Source: Novosphingobium aerophilum
GTDB lineage: Bacteria; Pseudomonadota; Alphaproteobacteria; Sphingomonadales; Sphingomonadaceae
Direction: 5' to 3'
Assembly: GCF_014230305.1 (NCBI RefSeq)
Contig: NZ_JACLAU010000009.1
Coordinates: forward strand, 1 to 64,000
DNA length: 64,000 bases
Shown here: positions 35,644-44,621 of the stretch, in pieces
Layout of the letters: each line of letters starts with the position of its first letter
Numbering within the stretch: the first letter of the stretch is position 1
Program-made: the position numbers and the translations under genes
The notes under the pieces: model-generated
What the model was told of the DNA's origin: nothing
Database searches by the model: none
Seen by the model: only the letters and a program-made list of their open reading frames with translations

Positions 35644-35758
35644 GGCGATAGGATCGCTGGCAAACGCGGCGGGCCAAGTCCCCCCGCTGCGACCGGGCGT
35701 CCGGTTCGATAGCTAGGCAGGCAAGCGACGGGGCGGACGATGCCTCCCCTGCCGACGA

Positions 35759-36703
35759 TCAGTCGCCGATGGCCAGGAACCGCTCTTCGCGCAGCCTGAG
35801 CAGGTCGGCCGGCTTGCGCCGGGCAAGCCCATCCAGCTCCTCGCCGATGGCCTGGCCCAGGGCCCGCGCCGTGCCCAGCGGATCGCGATGCGCGCCTCCG
35901 ACCGGCTCGGGCACGATGCGGTCGATCACTTTCAGCCGCAGCAGGTCCTGCGCGGTCACCTTCATCGCCTCGGCGGCGTCAGGCGCCCGATCCGCCGTCC
36001 GCCACAGGATCGACGAGGCCCCTTCCGGCGAAATCACGGAATAGACCGCGTGCTCCAGCATCAGCACGCGCTCGGCGCTGGCGAGGGCCACGGCCCCGCC
36101 CGATCCGCCCTCGCCGACGATCGCGGCGACCATCGGCACCTCGAGCGACAGGCAGGCCTCGGTCGAGCGGGCGATGGCTTCCGCCTGGCCGCGCTCCTCG
36201 GCCTCGACCCCGGGGAACGCGCCCGAGGTGTCCACCAGAGTGACCACCGGCAGGCCGAACCGACCGGCCAGCTCCATCAGGCGAATCGCCTTGCGATAGC
36301 CCTCGGGCTTGCCCATGCCGAAGTTGTGGCGAATGCGGCTGTGCGTGTCGTGGCCCTTCTCGTGCCCGATCAGCATGACCCGCCGCTTGCCCAGCCGGGC
36401 GAAGCCGCCGATGATCGCCCGGTCGTCACCAAACCGCCGATCCCCGCCCAGCGGCATGAAATCGGAAAAGGCATGGGCGACGAAATCGGCGAAATGCGGC
36501 CGCGACGGGTGGCGGGCGACCTGCGTCTTCTGCCACGGCGTCAGGGCCGCGTAAGTGCTGGCCAGCAGCGCGGCGCTCTTCTTTTCCAGCCGCTCGATCT
36601 CGGCCGCGATGTCGATATCGCCGTCGGCGGCGGTGGCACGCAGCTCCGCGATGCGGGCTTCCAGCGCGGCCACGGGCTTTTCGAATTCGAGAAAGGAAAT
36701 CAT
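35759..36703 (-). CDS. accA: Acetyl-CoA carboxylase carboxyltransferase subunit alpha
   Basis: 314 residues. With AccD it transfers CO2 from carboxybiotin to acetyl-CoA, committing carbon to fatty acid synthesis. Characteristic segments are FLEFEKPVAALEARIAEL, HPSRPHFADFV, GHEKGHDTHSRIRHNFGM, TLVDTSGAFPGVEAEERGQ and VGEGGSGGAVALA. The ATG at 36703 matches the family start; in-frame sequence further upstream is a shadow of xerD. It lies 41 bp downstream of xerD, likely in the same transcript. Confidence 0.96.
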   Translation of the reverse strand: MISFLEFEKPVAALEARIAELRATAADGDIDIAAEIERLEKKSAALLASTYAALTPWQKTQVARHPSRPHFADFVAHAFSDFMPLGGDRRFGDDRAIIGGFARLGKRRVMLIGHEKGHDTHSRIRHNFGMGKPEGYRKAIRLMELAGRFGLPVVTLVDTSGAFPGVEAEERGQAEAIARSTEACLSLEVPMVAAIVGEGGSGGAVALASAERVLMLEHAVYSVISPEGASSILWRTADRAPDAAEAMKVTAQDLLRLKVIDRIVPEPVGGAHRDPLGTARALGQAIGEELDGLARRKPADLLRLREERFLAIGD

Positions 36704-36744
36704 CCGCGGCGGCTTAGTCGGGCCGAGCGGTCTGGGCAAGCCAT

Positions 36745-37674
36745 TCAGCCGTGGCCATCGTCCGATGCGCCGGGCCTTGGGCGCGTGGCCAGGGGGTGGC
36801 GCCGGTTGACCAGCTCGACCAGTCGGGCCGAGTCGACGTGCGTGTAGATCTGCGTCGTGGCGATATCGGCATGGCCCAGCAGGGCCTGCAGGACCCGGAT
36901 GTCGGCCCCGCCTTCCAGCAGGTGGGTGGCGAAGGCATGTCGCAGCACGTGGGGCGAGACCTTCTCCGGCGCCAGCCCCGCGCGCAGGGCCAGGTCGCGC
37001 AGCATCTGGAACAGGCGGACCCGCGTGAGGTGGCCCTTCTCGCCGCGCGAAGGGAAGAGCTGGCGCGCCCCCGGACCGGTTGCGGGGGCGACCCGCACCG
37101 CCAGCCAGCGCGACAGCGCCTGCCGCGCCCGGGTGCTGACCGGCACCATCCGCTGCTGCCCGCCCTTGCCGGTCAGGGTCAGGAACGGCGCATCGCGCGG
37201 CACGGCGGCGAGAGGCAGCGTCACCAGCTCGCTGGCGCGCAGGCCCGAGCCATAGAGCAGCTCGAGCAGGGCCAGCAGGCGGACCGCCTCGGGCTGGTCG
37301 GCCACGGCCTCCTCCTCGGCCCGGGCGAACAGCGAGGCGATCTCGGCATGGCTGAGCAGCCGGGGCAAGGGGCGGCGGGCGCGGGGCCGGGGCAGCGCGG
37401 TGGACGGATCGTCCCGGCGCAGCCCCTCGTCGACCAGGAAACCGTAGAACTGCCGCAGGGCCGAGCACTTGCGCGCCAGGCTGGCCGGAGCGAGCTCGCT
37501 CCAGGCTGCGCCGAGGCGACCGAGGTCATCCTCGCTGGCCCCGGCCAGGTCGCCCAAGACCCCGGCCGCGCCATCGAGATCGCGCCGGTAGGCGGCCAGG
37601 GTGTTGAGCGCCGCGCCGCGTTCGGCCGCGAGCATCGCCAGAAAGGAATCGACCGGATTGCCGCTCCCGGTCAA
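36745..37674 (-). CDS. xerD: Tyrosine recombinase XerD
   Basis: 309 residues. The N-terminal core-binding domain (FLAMLAAERGAALNTLAAYRRDL) and catalytic domain have GSGLRASELV (Arg I), a beta-hairpin Lys in GKGGQQRMVP, HVLRHAFATHLLEGGADI (HxxR), LLGHADI and the nucleophile in TTQIYTHV. XerCD resolves chromosome dimers at dif. It overlaps the preceding gene stop as TTGA, so the start is TTG at 37674. Not a phage integrase: it is embedded in a housekeeping operon with accA. Confidence 0.92.
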   Translation of the reverse strand: MTGSGNPVDSFLAMLAAERGAALNTLAAYRRDLDGAAGVLGDLAGASEDDLGRLGAAWSELAPASLARKCSALRQFYGFLVDEGLRRDDPSTALPRPRARRPLPRLLSHAEIASLFARAEEEAVADQPEAVRLLALLELLYGSGLRASELVTLPLAAVPRDAPFLTLTGKGGQQRMVPVSTRARQALSRWLAVRVAPATGPGARQLFPSRGEKGHLTRVRLFQMLRDLALRAGLAPEKVSPHVLRHAFATHLLEGGADIRVLQALLGHADIATTQIYTHVDSARLVELVNRRHPLATRPRPGASDDGHG

Positions 37675-39509
37675 GCGCGCGCGACCGCTTCCGCCGCGAT
37701 CATCCGGGCCTCGGCCCCCAGCCCGACCCGGTTGAGCGCGCTCACGATGTGGAAGAGGTTGCGCGGCGTCATCCGCTTCCAGTCATCGCCCTGCATGCCC
37801 AGACCGACCAGCAGCGCCACCAGCGTGGCATTGCGGTATTCGGCGGCCAGGTCGATCGCCTTGGCCCAGCGGCTCGGCCGATCGAGCGCGAAGCCGTACT
37901 TGCCGGCCAGATCCTGCGCCGTGGCCAGAGGCAACCGCCCCAGGCCCGCCAGCCCGGCAACCAGGAACCGGCTCTTGCGCAGGTCGGCACTGTCATCGGC
38001 CGCGTGGAAATCGTCGATCGCCCCGGCGGTGACAGGGGTCGCGGCGGGATTGGCGAGGGCCAGCAAGGCCCAGGCCTCGCTGCCGCTGTCCACCACTCCG
38101 GACCAGCGGGCGGCGTTGCGGTCCAGCCCTGCACTGAGCATCGCGGCGATCAGGGGCGCCGCGTCGTCGGCCAGGGCCTTGGTCGGGGCCAGACGCGCGG
38201 CGGCATAGGCGGTCAGGACCTGGCGGCCATAGCGCAGCTCACGATCGCGCCCCTCGCCCCACAGCGAACGGATCGCCGCAGCGCGATCGTCGGCAGTGGC
38301 GGCGACATAGGCATCCCGCAGCTTTGCGGCGCGCTGGCCGCTCTCGCTGGTGGCGTCCGCCTCGTCATAGATCTGGGCATAAAGGTCGACCATCGCCGTG
38401 CTCGACAGGATGCCGCAGGCCGCGGCCCGATCGGCCGCCACCGCCCGCGCTTCCAGGCCCAGCGCCGGCGCCGTGGCCGCCATCAGGGCATAGCCTGGGC
38501 CGGCGCTCTTCATCAGGTCGGCCGGGGGCTGCAGGCCGATGGCCGTGGTCATGGCATAGCGCCACGGCGTCATGTCCTTGACCTGGTTCCATTCGATCGT
38601 CACCGCGCGGCGCCCCTTGCCGGCGGCCCCGGCGTATTTCTGGGCCAGCAGCATGTCGACCCGCGGCATGGCGCCGAAGTAGGTGAGGCGATCGAGCGAA
38701 GCCAGGCCGCGGCTGCCTTCCCCGGCGAAGGCATCGCAGATCGCCCCGAGCACCTGCCACGGCTTGTCCCTGCTGCCGGCGCCCTGCAGTTGCACCGCCG
38801 GGCAGATCCCGGTGAAATCCCCCGTGGCCACATAGGCATCGAGCGCGGCGGCGGTCAGCAGGGGGCCGAAGTTGGCCGTGTCGACATCCTGCACCAAGCC
38901 CCGCGCGACCTCGCCCTCACCCATGCGGACCAGCAGCCCGGCCCGCAGCGCGGCGAACTCGGCCGGGTCCATCCCCGCCGGCGCGTCGAGCCGCGAGGCG
39001 AGCGCCCGGCGCAGCACGATGTGCCCCCAGCGCGAGACCAGCCGGCCCCGATTTGCGGCCAGCGCCGTGCGCACCAGCAGCGGATCCTGCCGCGCCAGAT
39101 GCCAGTGCGGCAGACCGCCCTCACCCTCGTCCAGCAGGCCCACCCGGCTCATCGCGCGCCGGGCCGCCGGGGGAATATCGTCGCTGGGCTTGAGGTTGAG
39201 CGCCGCCTCGAGCTCTTCCGGCGTCATCGCCGCCAGGGCCTCGATCGAGGGAAGATTGGTCGGCAGGGCGACCGGCCCCGCAGCAGTCGCGGGTGCCGCT
39301 CCCGGCAGCGGCTGGACCACCGGGGTGGCGGCGCGCGGAGCCTGAGGCGCAGTCGCAGCCGGAGCGGACGCGGGCGCAGGGGCGCGGGCCGGGCGCGGGG
39401 CCGGACGATCGAACCCTGGCGGCAGCAGGGATTCGGGCGCATCCTGGGCGATCGCCAGGGCCGAACTCAGGACGAGCGCCGTCCCGGCGAGCCACAGGGC
39501 GACCTTCAT
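37671..39509 (-). CDS. Large exported helical protein of unknown function
   Basis: 612 residues. A signal peptide (ALWLAGTALVLSSALAIA, cleaved before QDA) is followed by a Pro/Ala-rich linker (about 25-85) and then a long alpha-helical body with no recognised catalytic motif; the helix pattern is reminiscent of repeat proteins. ATG 39509 overlaps the stop of the small membrane protein gene (ATGA), and its TGA overlaps the xerD TTG. It is probably periplasmic. The tight coupling to xerD and accA is notable. Confidence 0.75.
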   Translation of the reverse strand: MKVALWLAGTALVLSSALAIAQDAPESLLPPGFDRPAPRPARAPAPASAPAATAPQAPRAATPVVQPLPGAAPATAAGPVALPTNLPSIEALAAMTPEELEAALNLKPSDDIPPAARRAMSRVGLLDEGEGGLPHWHLARQDPLLVRTALAANRGRLVSRWGHIVLRRALASRLDAPAGMDPAEFAALRAGLLVRMGEGEVARGLVQDVDTANFGPLLTAAALDAYVATGDFTGICPAVQLQGAGSRDKPWQVLGAICDAFAGEGSRGLASLDRLTYFGAMPRVDMLLAQKYAGAAGKGRRAVTIEWNQVKDMTPWRYAMTTAIGLQPPADLMKSAGPGYALMAATAPALGLEARAVAADRAAACGILSSTAMVDLYAQIYDEADATSESGQRAAKLRDAYVAATADDRAAAIRSLWGEGRDRELRYGRQVLTAYAAARLAPTKALADDAAPLIAAMLSAGLDRNAARWSGVVDSGSEAWALLALANPAATPVTAGAIDDFHAADDSADLRKSRFLVAGLAGLGRLPLATAQDLAGKYGFALDRPSRWAKAIDLAAEYRNATLVALLVGLGMQGDDWKRMTPRNLFHIVSALNRVGLGAEARMIAAEAVARA

Positions 39510-39706
39510 CGGACAGCCTCCGGCACGGCCACGGGCTCGGCGATCTCGCGCAGGGGTTCGCGTCCGCCGTCGATCCAGGCCCAGGCCACCAGGGCGATCA
39601 GGGCCAGGCCGGTCAACACCACCATCGCCCGCCTCGCCGTCCTGCCACGCCCGACACCCTGACCTGAGACACCCTGACCTGCCATCTGCCGTCCCGACCG
39701 CACCAT
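39506..39706 (-). CDS. Small single-pass membrane protein of unknown function
   Basis: 66 residues. A Gly/Gln/Arg-rich start (SGQGVGRGRTARR), one membrane helix (VVLTGLALIALVAWAWI) and a short acidic tail (REIAEPVAVPEAVR). The stop overlaps the next ATG by 4 bp, which supports it being translated. ATG 39706 or 39685 may be the start. An imperfect 15-bp tandem duplication (39653-39681) encodes the GQGVS/GQGVG repeat. It is divergent from aroK. Confidence 0.6.
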   Translation of the reverse strand: MVRSGRQMAGQGVSGQGVGRGRTARRAMVVLTGLALIALVAWAWIDGGREPLREIAEPVAVPEAVR

Positions 39707-39762
39707 CCCGCAACGGCGGGACGCTTGCGCCGGCGACTAGCCCAACTATAGGCGGCGCTGCA

Positions 39763-40344
39763 ATGGAAGTCGACGAACCGCGCATGACCTCGCAGCAAAT
39801 CGCGGCCCTGGCGGAACGCGTCAGGCAGCCGATCGCGCTGGTGGGCATGATGGGGGTGGGCAAGAGCTCGGTCGGACGCAAGCTCGCCCACGCCCTCCAC
39901 CTGCCCTTCGTCGATGCCGACGATGCGATCGAAGAGGCGGCGAAGATGTCGATTTCCGAGATTTTCGCGACCTATGGCGAAGCCTATTTCCGCGACGGCG
40001 AGCGGCGGGTGATCGCCCGCCTGATCGATCAGGAACAGAACGGACGGCCCTATGTGATCGCCACCGGGGGCGGCGCCTTCGTCAATCCGGAGACGCGCCG
40101 GCTGATCCTCGAGCGGGCGATCGCGGTCTGGCTCGATTCGGATGTCGAGACCCTGGTCGAGCGGGTCGCGCGCAAGGACAGCCGCCCGCTGCTGCGCGGC
40201 GGCGACCCGCGCGAGATCCTCAGCCGCCTGCGCGCCGAGCGCGCACCCTGCTATGCCGAAGCGCCGATCAAGGTGATCAGCCAGAATGGCCCGCACAGCC
40301 GGACGCTGGACAAGGTACTGAAGGGGATCGCCGCATGCCTGTAG
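39763..40344 (+). CDS. aroK: Shikimate kinase
   Basis: 193 residues. P-loop GMMGVGKSSVGRKLA at about 28-42, DADDAIEE (Mg/shikimate Asp), FRDGERRVI, ATGGGAFVN, and the LID region RKDSRPLLRGGDP. It phosphorylates shikimate at the 3-hydroxyl in aromatic amino acid synthesis. ATG 39763 is used; ATG 39784 is an alternative. It overlaps aroB by 10 bp. Confidence 0.96.
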   Translation: MEVDEPRMTSQQIAALAERVRQPIALVGMMGVGKSSVGRKLAHALHLPFVDADDAIEEAAKMSISEIFATYGEAYFRDGERRVIARLIDQEQNGRPYVIATGGGAFVNPETRRLILERAIAVWLDSDVETLVERVARKDSRPLLRGGDPREILSRLRAERAPCYAEAPIKVISQNGPHSRTLDKVLKGIAACL

Positions 40345-41435
40345 TTCCGGTTGATCTCGCCGGCCGCCCCTATGAGGTGCGGGTGGCGCCGGGCCTGCTC
40401 GCCGATGTGGGCAACCAGTGCGCGCCGCTGCTGCGCAAGGCGATTGTCCCGGTGGTGACCGACGCCAATGTCCAGGCCGCCTGGGGCGAGCGCATCGATG
40501 CCTCGCTGCGCGCGGCCGGGTTCCAGCCGCACTGGAAGGTCCTCCCGGCCGGCGAGGCGACCAAGTCATGGCCATATCTGGCCGACGTGGTCGACTGGCT
40601 GCTGGCCCTCGAGATCGAGCGCAAGGATCACGTGCTGGCGCTCGGCGGCGGGGTGATCGGCGATCTCGTCGGCTTCGCGGCATCGATGCTCAAGCGCGGC
40701 TGCCGCTTCATCCAGTTGCCCACCACCCTGCTGGCCCAGGTCGATTCGAGCGTCGGCGGCAAGACCGCGATCAACACCCGGGCAGGCAAGAACCTGGTCG
40801 GGGCCTTCCACCAGCCCGCGCTGGTCCTGGCCGATCCGCTCGCACTGGAAACGCTGCCCCGGCGCGAGCTGGGGGCGGGCTATGCCGAGGTGGTCAAGTA
40901 CGGCCTGCTTGGCGACGGCGCCTTCTTCGCCTGGTGCGAGAATCACGGCCCGGCGCTGATGGACGGCGACCAGGCGCTGCGCGAACAGGCGATCGCGGCC
41001 TCGGTCGCGGCCAAGGCCCGGATCGTGGCGGAGGACGAATTCGAAACGACCGGCCTGCGGGCCCTGCTCAACCTGGGGCACACCTTCGGCCATGCGCTGG
41101 AGGCCGAGACCGGCTTTTCCGACCGGCTGCTCCATGGCGAGGGCGTGGCTCTCGGCATGGTCCTCGCCGCCCGCTACTCCGCCCGCCGCGGCCTGATCGA
41201 CCCGGCTGAGGCGGAACGGGTGGCGGCCCATCTGCGCGCCGTTGGGCTGCGCACCGAGCTTCACGAGCTGGGTCTGACGGCGGACGGAGCCGGGCTGGTG
41301 GCCCACATGCTGCACGACAAGAAGATGGATTCGGGCACCCTGCCCTTCATCCTGCTGCGCGACATCGGCGAGGCCTATCTGGCCAGGGACGTGGCGCTGG
41401 AGGACGTCGCCGCTTTCCTCGACGAGCAGCTTTAG
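40335..41435 (+). CDS. aroB: 3-dehydroquinate synthase
   Basis: 366-residue NAD- and metal-dependent enzyme converting DAHP to 3-dehydroquinate. Motifs: LGGGVIGDLVGFAASMLKRG, PTTLLAQVDSSVGGKTAIN, KNLVGAFHQP, LNLGHTFGHALE and LLHGEGVALGM, including the zinc-binding Glu and His residues. Its ATG lies inside the end of aroK, so translation is coupled. Its 3' end faces the thioesterase gene across a 73-bp gap holding a GC-rich inverted repeat without T tract. Confidence 0.97.
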   Translation: MPVVPVDLAGRPYEVRVAPGLLADVGNQCAPLLRKAIVPVVTDANVQAAWGERIDASLRAAGFQPHWKVLPAGEATKSWPYLADVVDWLLALEIERKDHVLALGGGVIGDLVGFAASMLKRGCRFIQLPTTLLAQVDSSVGGKTAINTRAGKNLVGAFHQPALVLADPLALETLPRRELGAGYAEVVKYGLLGDGAFFAWCENHGPALMDGDQALREQAIAASVAAKARIVAEDEFETTGLRALLNLGHTFGHALEAETGFSDRLLHGEGVALGMVLAARYSARRGLIDPAEAERVAAHLRAVGLRTELHELGLTADGAGLVAHMLHDKKMDSGTLPFILLRDIGEAYLARDVALEDVAAFLDEQL

Positions 41436-41508
41436 CGGTCCCGGCCGCTGCGGCCGTGACGCCCCCTGCCCGCGGCTGTGGGGCGCGAGCAGGGGGCGCC
41501 CGCGCGGC

Positions 41509-42315
41509 TCAGCCGAACACTGCGATCGCCTGCATGCCCGCCACCATCGGTTCGCCGGCGCTGTTCCACACCTGCATGTGCTGGCTGGCGCAGCCGTTGG
41601 CGGCGTAGTCCGCAGTCGAACGGAGCAGCCACCAGCCATCGCTGGTCCTCGGCGCGGCGGTGAGCAGATTGAACTGCCAGGTCATCGAGCTGACCGGGAC
41701 GGTTGGCGCGATCAGCGGCATCACCGCCGGTGGCAGGGCATCGCCCAGTAGCACCAGCGCAAGCATGGGATCTGCCTCCGCACCCGCTTCGCCGGGCCAG
41801 GAGACCCCCTCGCGCGCCCGGGCCCACAGGCACAGCTCGGCGCGCGGGGCGGCCCCGCGCGGCAGGGCATGGCGCATTTCGAGGTGGTTACTGGCAAAGG
41901 CCGGGGCGAACCCGCCGGTCAGCGCGGGCACCGCCCGGTCCGGCGGGATCAGGTCCGCAGGCGGGGCCGTCAGGTCAAGCTGCAGGGTGCTGGCCACGGC
42001 CGCCATGAAGCAGAACGTCGCGGTGACCGTGGTCCCGGCCTCGCTCTCCACGCGGCTTTCAACCCAGGCCGCGTTGCGCCCGCGCCGCAGCAGGCGGGCG
42101 CGGACGCGCACCGTCCCCGCCGTGGGCCCGACGAACGAGACCACCCCGGTGCGCAGCGGCGGCAGGTCCGGCACGATCCGCCGCGCCGCCGCAAAGGCCA
42201 GCGCGGCCGAGAAGCCGCCATAGGCGGTGCGGCCCTGGAACCAGCTTTCCGGAACGGTGACGGCAAAGCCGTCGTCCTCGGGCCGGGCCGAGGCGAGGAC
42301 CTCGGCGAAGCTCAT
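41509..42315 (-). CDS. Acyl-CoA thioesterase-like protein (double hotdog)
   Basis: 268 residues. WFQGRTAYGGFSAALAFAAA near residue 25 and the later VSSMTWQFNLL with SAGEPMVAGMQAIAVFG at the C terminus are typical of TesB-like thioesterase-superfamily proteins that hydrolyse acyl-CoA. The ATG overlaps the pccA stop as ATGA, so it is cotranslated with propionyl-CoA carboxylase and may release CoA from intermediates, but substrate is unknown. Confidence 0.82.
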   Translation of the reverse strand: MSFAEVLASARPEDDGFAVTVPESWFQGRTAYGGFSAALAFAAARRIVPDLPPLRTGVVSFVGPTAGTVRVRARLLRRGRNAAWVESRVESEAGTTVTATFCFMAAVASTLQLDLTAPPADLIPPDRAVPALTGGFAPAFASNHLEMRHALPRGAAPRAELCLWARAREGVSWPGEAGAEADPMLALVLLGDALPPAVMPLIAPTVPVSSMTWQFNLLTAAPRTSDGWWLLRSTADYAANGCASQHMQVWNSAGEPMVAGMQAIAVFG

Positions 42316-44333
42316 TCCAGCTCCAGGATGATTGCGTCAACCGCCAGGCTTTCGCCTGCCCTGGCATTGACCTTCTTCACCGTGGCGGACTTCTCGGCGC
42401 GCAGGATGTTCTCCATCTTCATCGCCTCGACCACGGCCAGCGGCTGCCCCGCCTCGACCTTGTCGCCTTCCTGGACGTTGAGCGAGACCAGCAGCCCCGG
42501 CATCGGGCAGATCAGGAACTTGGAGAGGTCGGGCGGGATCTTTTCGATCATGTGCCCGGCCAGATGAGCGATCCGCGCCAGCAGGATCTCCACCTTGTGG
42601 ATCGCGCCGCGGGTGGTCACCTTCAACCCGGTGCGGGTCGGCTCGATCTTCAGCGCGATGGCCTCGCCCTCGACCTCGGCGGCGACGATCCGGTCGCCCG
42701 GGGTGTACTCCATGGCCAGATCGATCGGCTGCCCGTCGACCGTGATCTCGTCGGCACTGACCTCGACCGCGAAGGTCGAACCGCCCAGCCGGATCGCCCA
42801 TTCCGACGGCGGCGGCAGGTGGTGGGCCAACTGACCATCGACATTGCGCGCACGATCGGCGCGGGCCGTGGCGATGAACCCGGCGATCGCCGCGATCCGC
42901 GCCTTCAGCGCCTCGCTGGTGGCCGCCCCGGTGAAGCCTTCGGGATATTCCTCGGCGATGAACCCGGTGGTCAGCTCGCCCGAACGGAAGCGCGGGTGCT
43001 GCATGATCGCGCTCACGAAATCGATGTTGTGGCCCAGCCCCTCGATCTCGAAGGCGTCGAGCGCGGCGATCTGCTTGTCGGCCGCCTCGTCGCGCGTCGC
43101 GCCCCAGGTGACCAGCTTGGCGATCATCGGGTCGTAGAACATCGAAACCTCGCCGCCCTCGTAGACGCCATCGTCCACGCGCACGCCGTCCACGCCGCGA
43201 CGCCCGTTCTCGGCGCCGTCATCGGTCCAGCCCGGCACCGGCGGGTTGTAGCGCACCAGCCGCCCGGTGCTGGGCAGGAAGCCGCGATAGGGGTCTTCGG
43301 CATAGACGCGGTTCTCGATTGCCCAGCCATCGATCTTGATGTCGTCCTGGGTGAAGGCCAGCTTCTCGCCGGCGGCAACGCGGATCATCTGCTCGACCAG
43401 GTCGATCCCGGTGATCGCCTCGGTGACGGGATGCTCCACCTGCAGGCGGGTGTTCATCTCGAGGAAGTAGAAGCTCTCCCCCGACGGGTCGGCGCCCGAG
43501 ACAATCAGTTCCACCGTGCCGGCCGAATAGTAGCCCACCGCGCGCGCCAGGGCGACGCACTGTTCGCCCATGGCCTTGCGCATCTTGGGGGTGACGAAGG
43601 GCGACGGGGCCTCCTCGACCACCTTCTGATGGCGGCGCTGGATCGAGCATTCGCGCTCGTTCAGGTAGAGGATATTGCCGTGCTGATCGCCCAGGATCTG
43701 GATCTCGATGTGGCGCGGGTTGAGGATGAACTTCTCGATGAACACGCGGTCGTCGCCGAAGCTGTTGAGCCCCTCGCGCTTCACCGCCTCGAAGCCCTCG
43801 CGCACGTCCTGCTCGGTATAGGCCAGGCGCATGCCCTTGCCCCCGCCGCCGGCCGAGGCCTTCATCATCACCGGATAGCCGATCTCGGCCGAGATGCGCA
43901 CCGCATGCTCGGTATCCTCGATCTCGCCGACGAAGCCCGGGACCACGTTGACCCCGGCCTCCTTGGCCAGCTTCTTGGACTCGATCTTGTCACCCATCGC
44001 CGCGATGGCGCCGACCGGCGGGCCGACGAAGGCGATCCCCTCGGCGGCGAGCGCCTCGGCGAAGGAGGTCCGCTCGGACAGGAAGCCATAGCCCGGGTGC
44101 ACCGCCTCGGCGCCGGTCTGCTTGCAGGCGGCGATGATCTTGTCGGCGATCAGGTAGGACTGCGCCGCCGGGGCCGGACCGATGTGCACGGCCTCGTCCG
44201 CCATCTGCACGAAGGGCGCACGGGCATCGGCATCCGAATAGACCGCGACAGTCTGGATACCCATGCGGCGGGCGGTCTTGATGACGCGGCAGGCAATCTC
44301 GCCGCGGTTGGCGATGAGGATTTTCTTGAACAT
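42312..44333 (-). CDS. pccA: Propionyl-CoA carboxylase, biotin-containing alpha subunit
   Basis: 673 residues: biotin carboxylase domain starting FKKILIANRGEIACRVI, with MKASAGGGGKGMRL, and EMNTRLQVEHPVTE; a middle BT linker; and a C-terminal biotinyl domain with VEAMKMENIL (biotinylated Lys). With PccB it carboxylates propionyl-CoA to methylmalonyl-CoA; the methylmalonyl genes alongside support propionyl- over methylcrotonyl-CoA. ATG 44333 has AGGAAG upstream and overlaps the stop of a small frame as TGATG. Confidence 0.93.
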   Translation of the reverse strand: MFKKILIANRGEIACRVIKTARRMGIQTVAVYSDADARAPFVQMADEAVHIGPAPAAQSYLIADKIIAACKQTGAEAVHPGYGFLSERTSFAEALAAEGIAFVGPPVGAIAAMGDKIESKKLAKEAGVNVVPGFVGEIEDTEHAVRISAEIGYPVMMKASAGGGGKGMRLAYTEQDVREGFEAVKREGLNSFGDDRVFIEKFILNPRHIEIQILGDQHGNILYLNERECSIQRRHQKVVEEAPSPFVTPKMRKAMGEQCVALARAVGYYSAGTVELIVSGADPSGESFYFLEMNTRLQVEHPVTEAITGIDLVEQMIRVAAGEKLAFTQDDIKIDGWAIENRVYAEDPYRGFLPSTGRLVRYNPPVPGWTDDGAENGRRGVDGVRVDDGVYEGGEVSMFYDPMIAKLVTWGATRDEAADKQIAALDAFEIEGLGHNIDFVSAIMQHPRFRSGELTTGFIAEEYPEGFTGAATSEALKARIAAIAGFIATARADRARNVDGQLAHHLPPPSEWAIRLGGSTFAVEVSADEITVDGQPIDLAMEYTPGDRIVAAEVEGEAIALKIEPTRTGLKVTTRGAIHKVEILLARIAHLAGHMIEKIPPDLSKFLICPMPGLLVSLNVQEGDKVEAGQPLAVVEAMKMENILRAEKSATVKKVNARAGESLAVDAIILELE

Positions 44334-44488
44334 CAGTGCTTCTTCCTGCGCACAATGAGAAAAACAAACAGCGGCCAGATCATTAAGGCCAATCAGAATA
44401 ACGGAGCGAAGAGCCAAGCTGCAGTCGTAGTGACATTCAGCATTGCAAAGCTGACCCACAAGACCGCGATCCATTGCCCGCCGGTCAT
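44333..44488 (-). pseudogene. Small two-helix membrane protein gene interrupted by in-frame TGA
   Basis: A frame of 52 codons starts at ATG 44488 with GAGAGG upstream and ends in a TGA overlapping the pccA ATG (TGATG). Codon 32 (44393-44395) is also TGA. Either side reads as a membrane segment: WIAVLWVSFAMLN plus WLFAPLF, then LALMIWPLFVFLIVRRKKH. The coupling to pccA and good ribosome site suggest this was one roughly 51-residue protein. Alternatives are two tiny genes or chance. Confidence 0.45.
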
Positions 44489-44507
44489 CAGGCGATCCTC
44501 TCTGGAT

Positions 44508-44598
44508 CGTCACCCTGAACTCGTTTCAGGGTCCAGCGCGCACCACGCACCGAAGCCGGCCGGGGAGACATGGATGCTGAAACGAGTTCAGCATGACG
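44508..44598. repeat. Intergenic repeat (CCTGAAACNNGTTCAGG family), copy 1
   Basis: Two hairpin arms, CACCCTGAACTCGTTTCAGG and CTGAAACGAGTTCAGCATG, bracket about 45 bp of variable DNA. It is inverted relative to the copies at 48104 and 48274. It sits between the DUF2442 gene and the interrupted small frame. Confidence 0.8.
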
Positions 44599-44621
44599 AT
44601 CGATGCACGAGGTCATAACCT

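Noticed and set aside
36745..37674. Phage or island integrase
   Set aside because: Although a tyrosine recombinase, it is embedded in a housekeeping operon with accA and lacks adjacent tRNA, att repeats or phage genes; XerD fits.
41461..41497. Bidirectional terminator between aroB and the thioesterase gene
   Set aside because: A GCCCCCTGC / GCAGGGGGC inverted repeat exists but there is no T tract on either side and the loop is long, so I do not call it.
44393..44395. Selenocysteine at the in-frame TGA of the small membrane frame
   Set aside because: No SECIS-like hairpin is evident directly after it and no redox context exists; a nonsense mutation is simpler.
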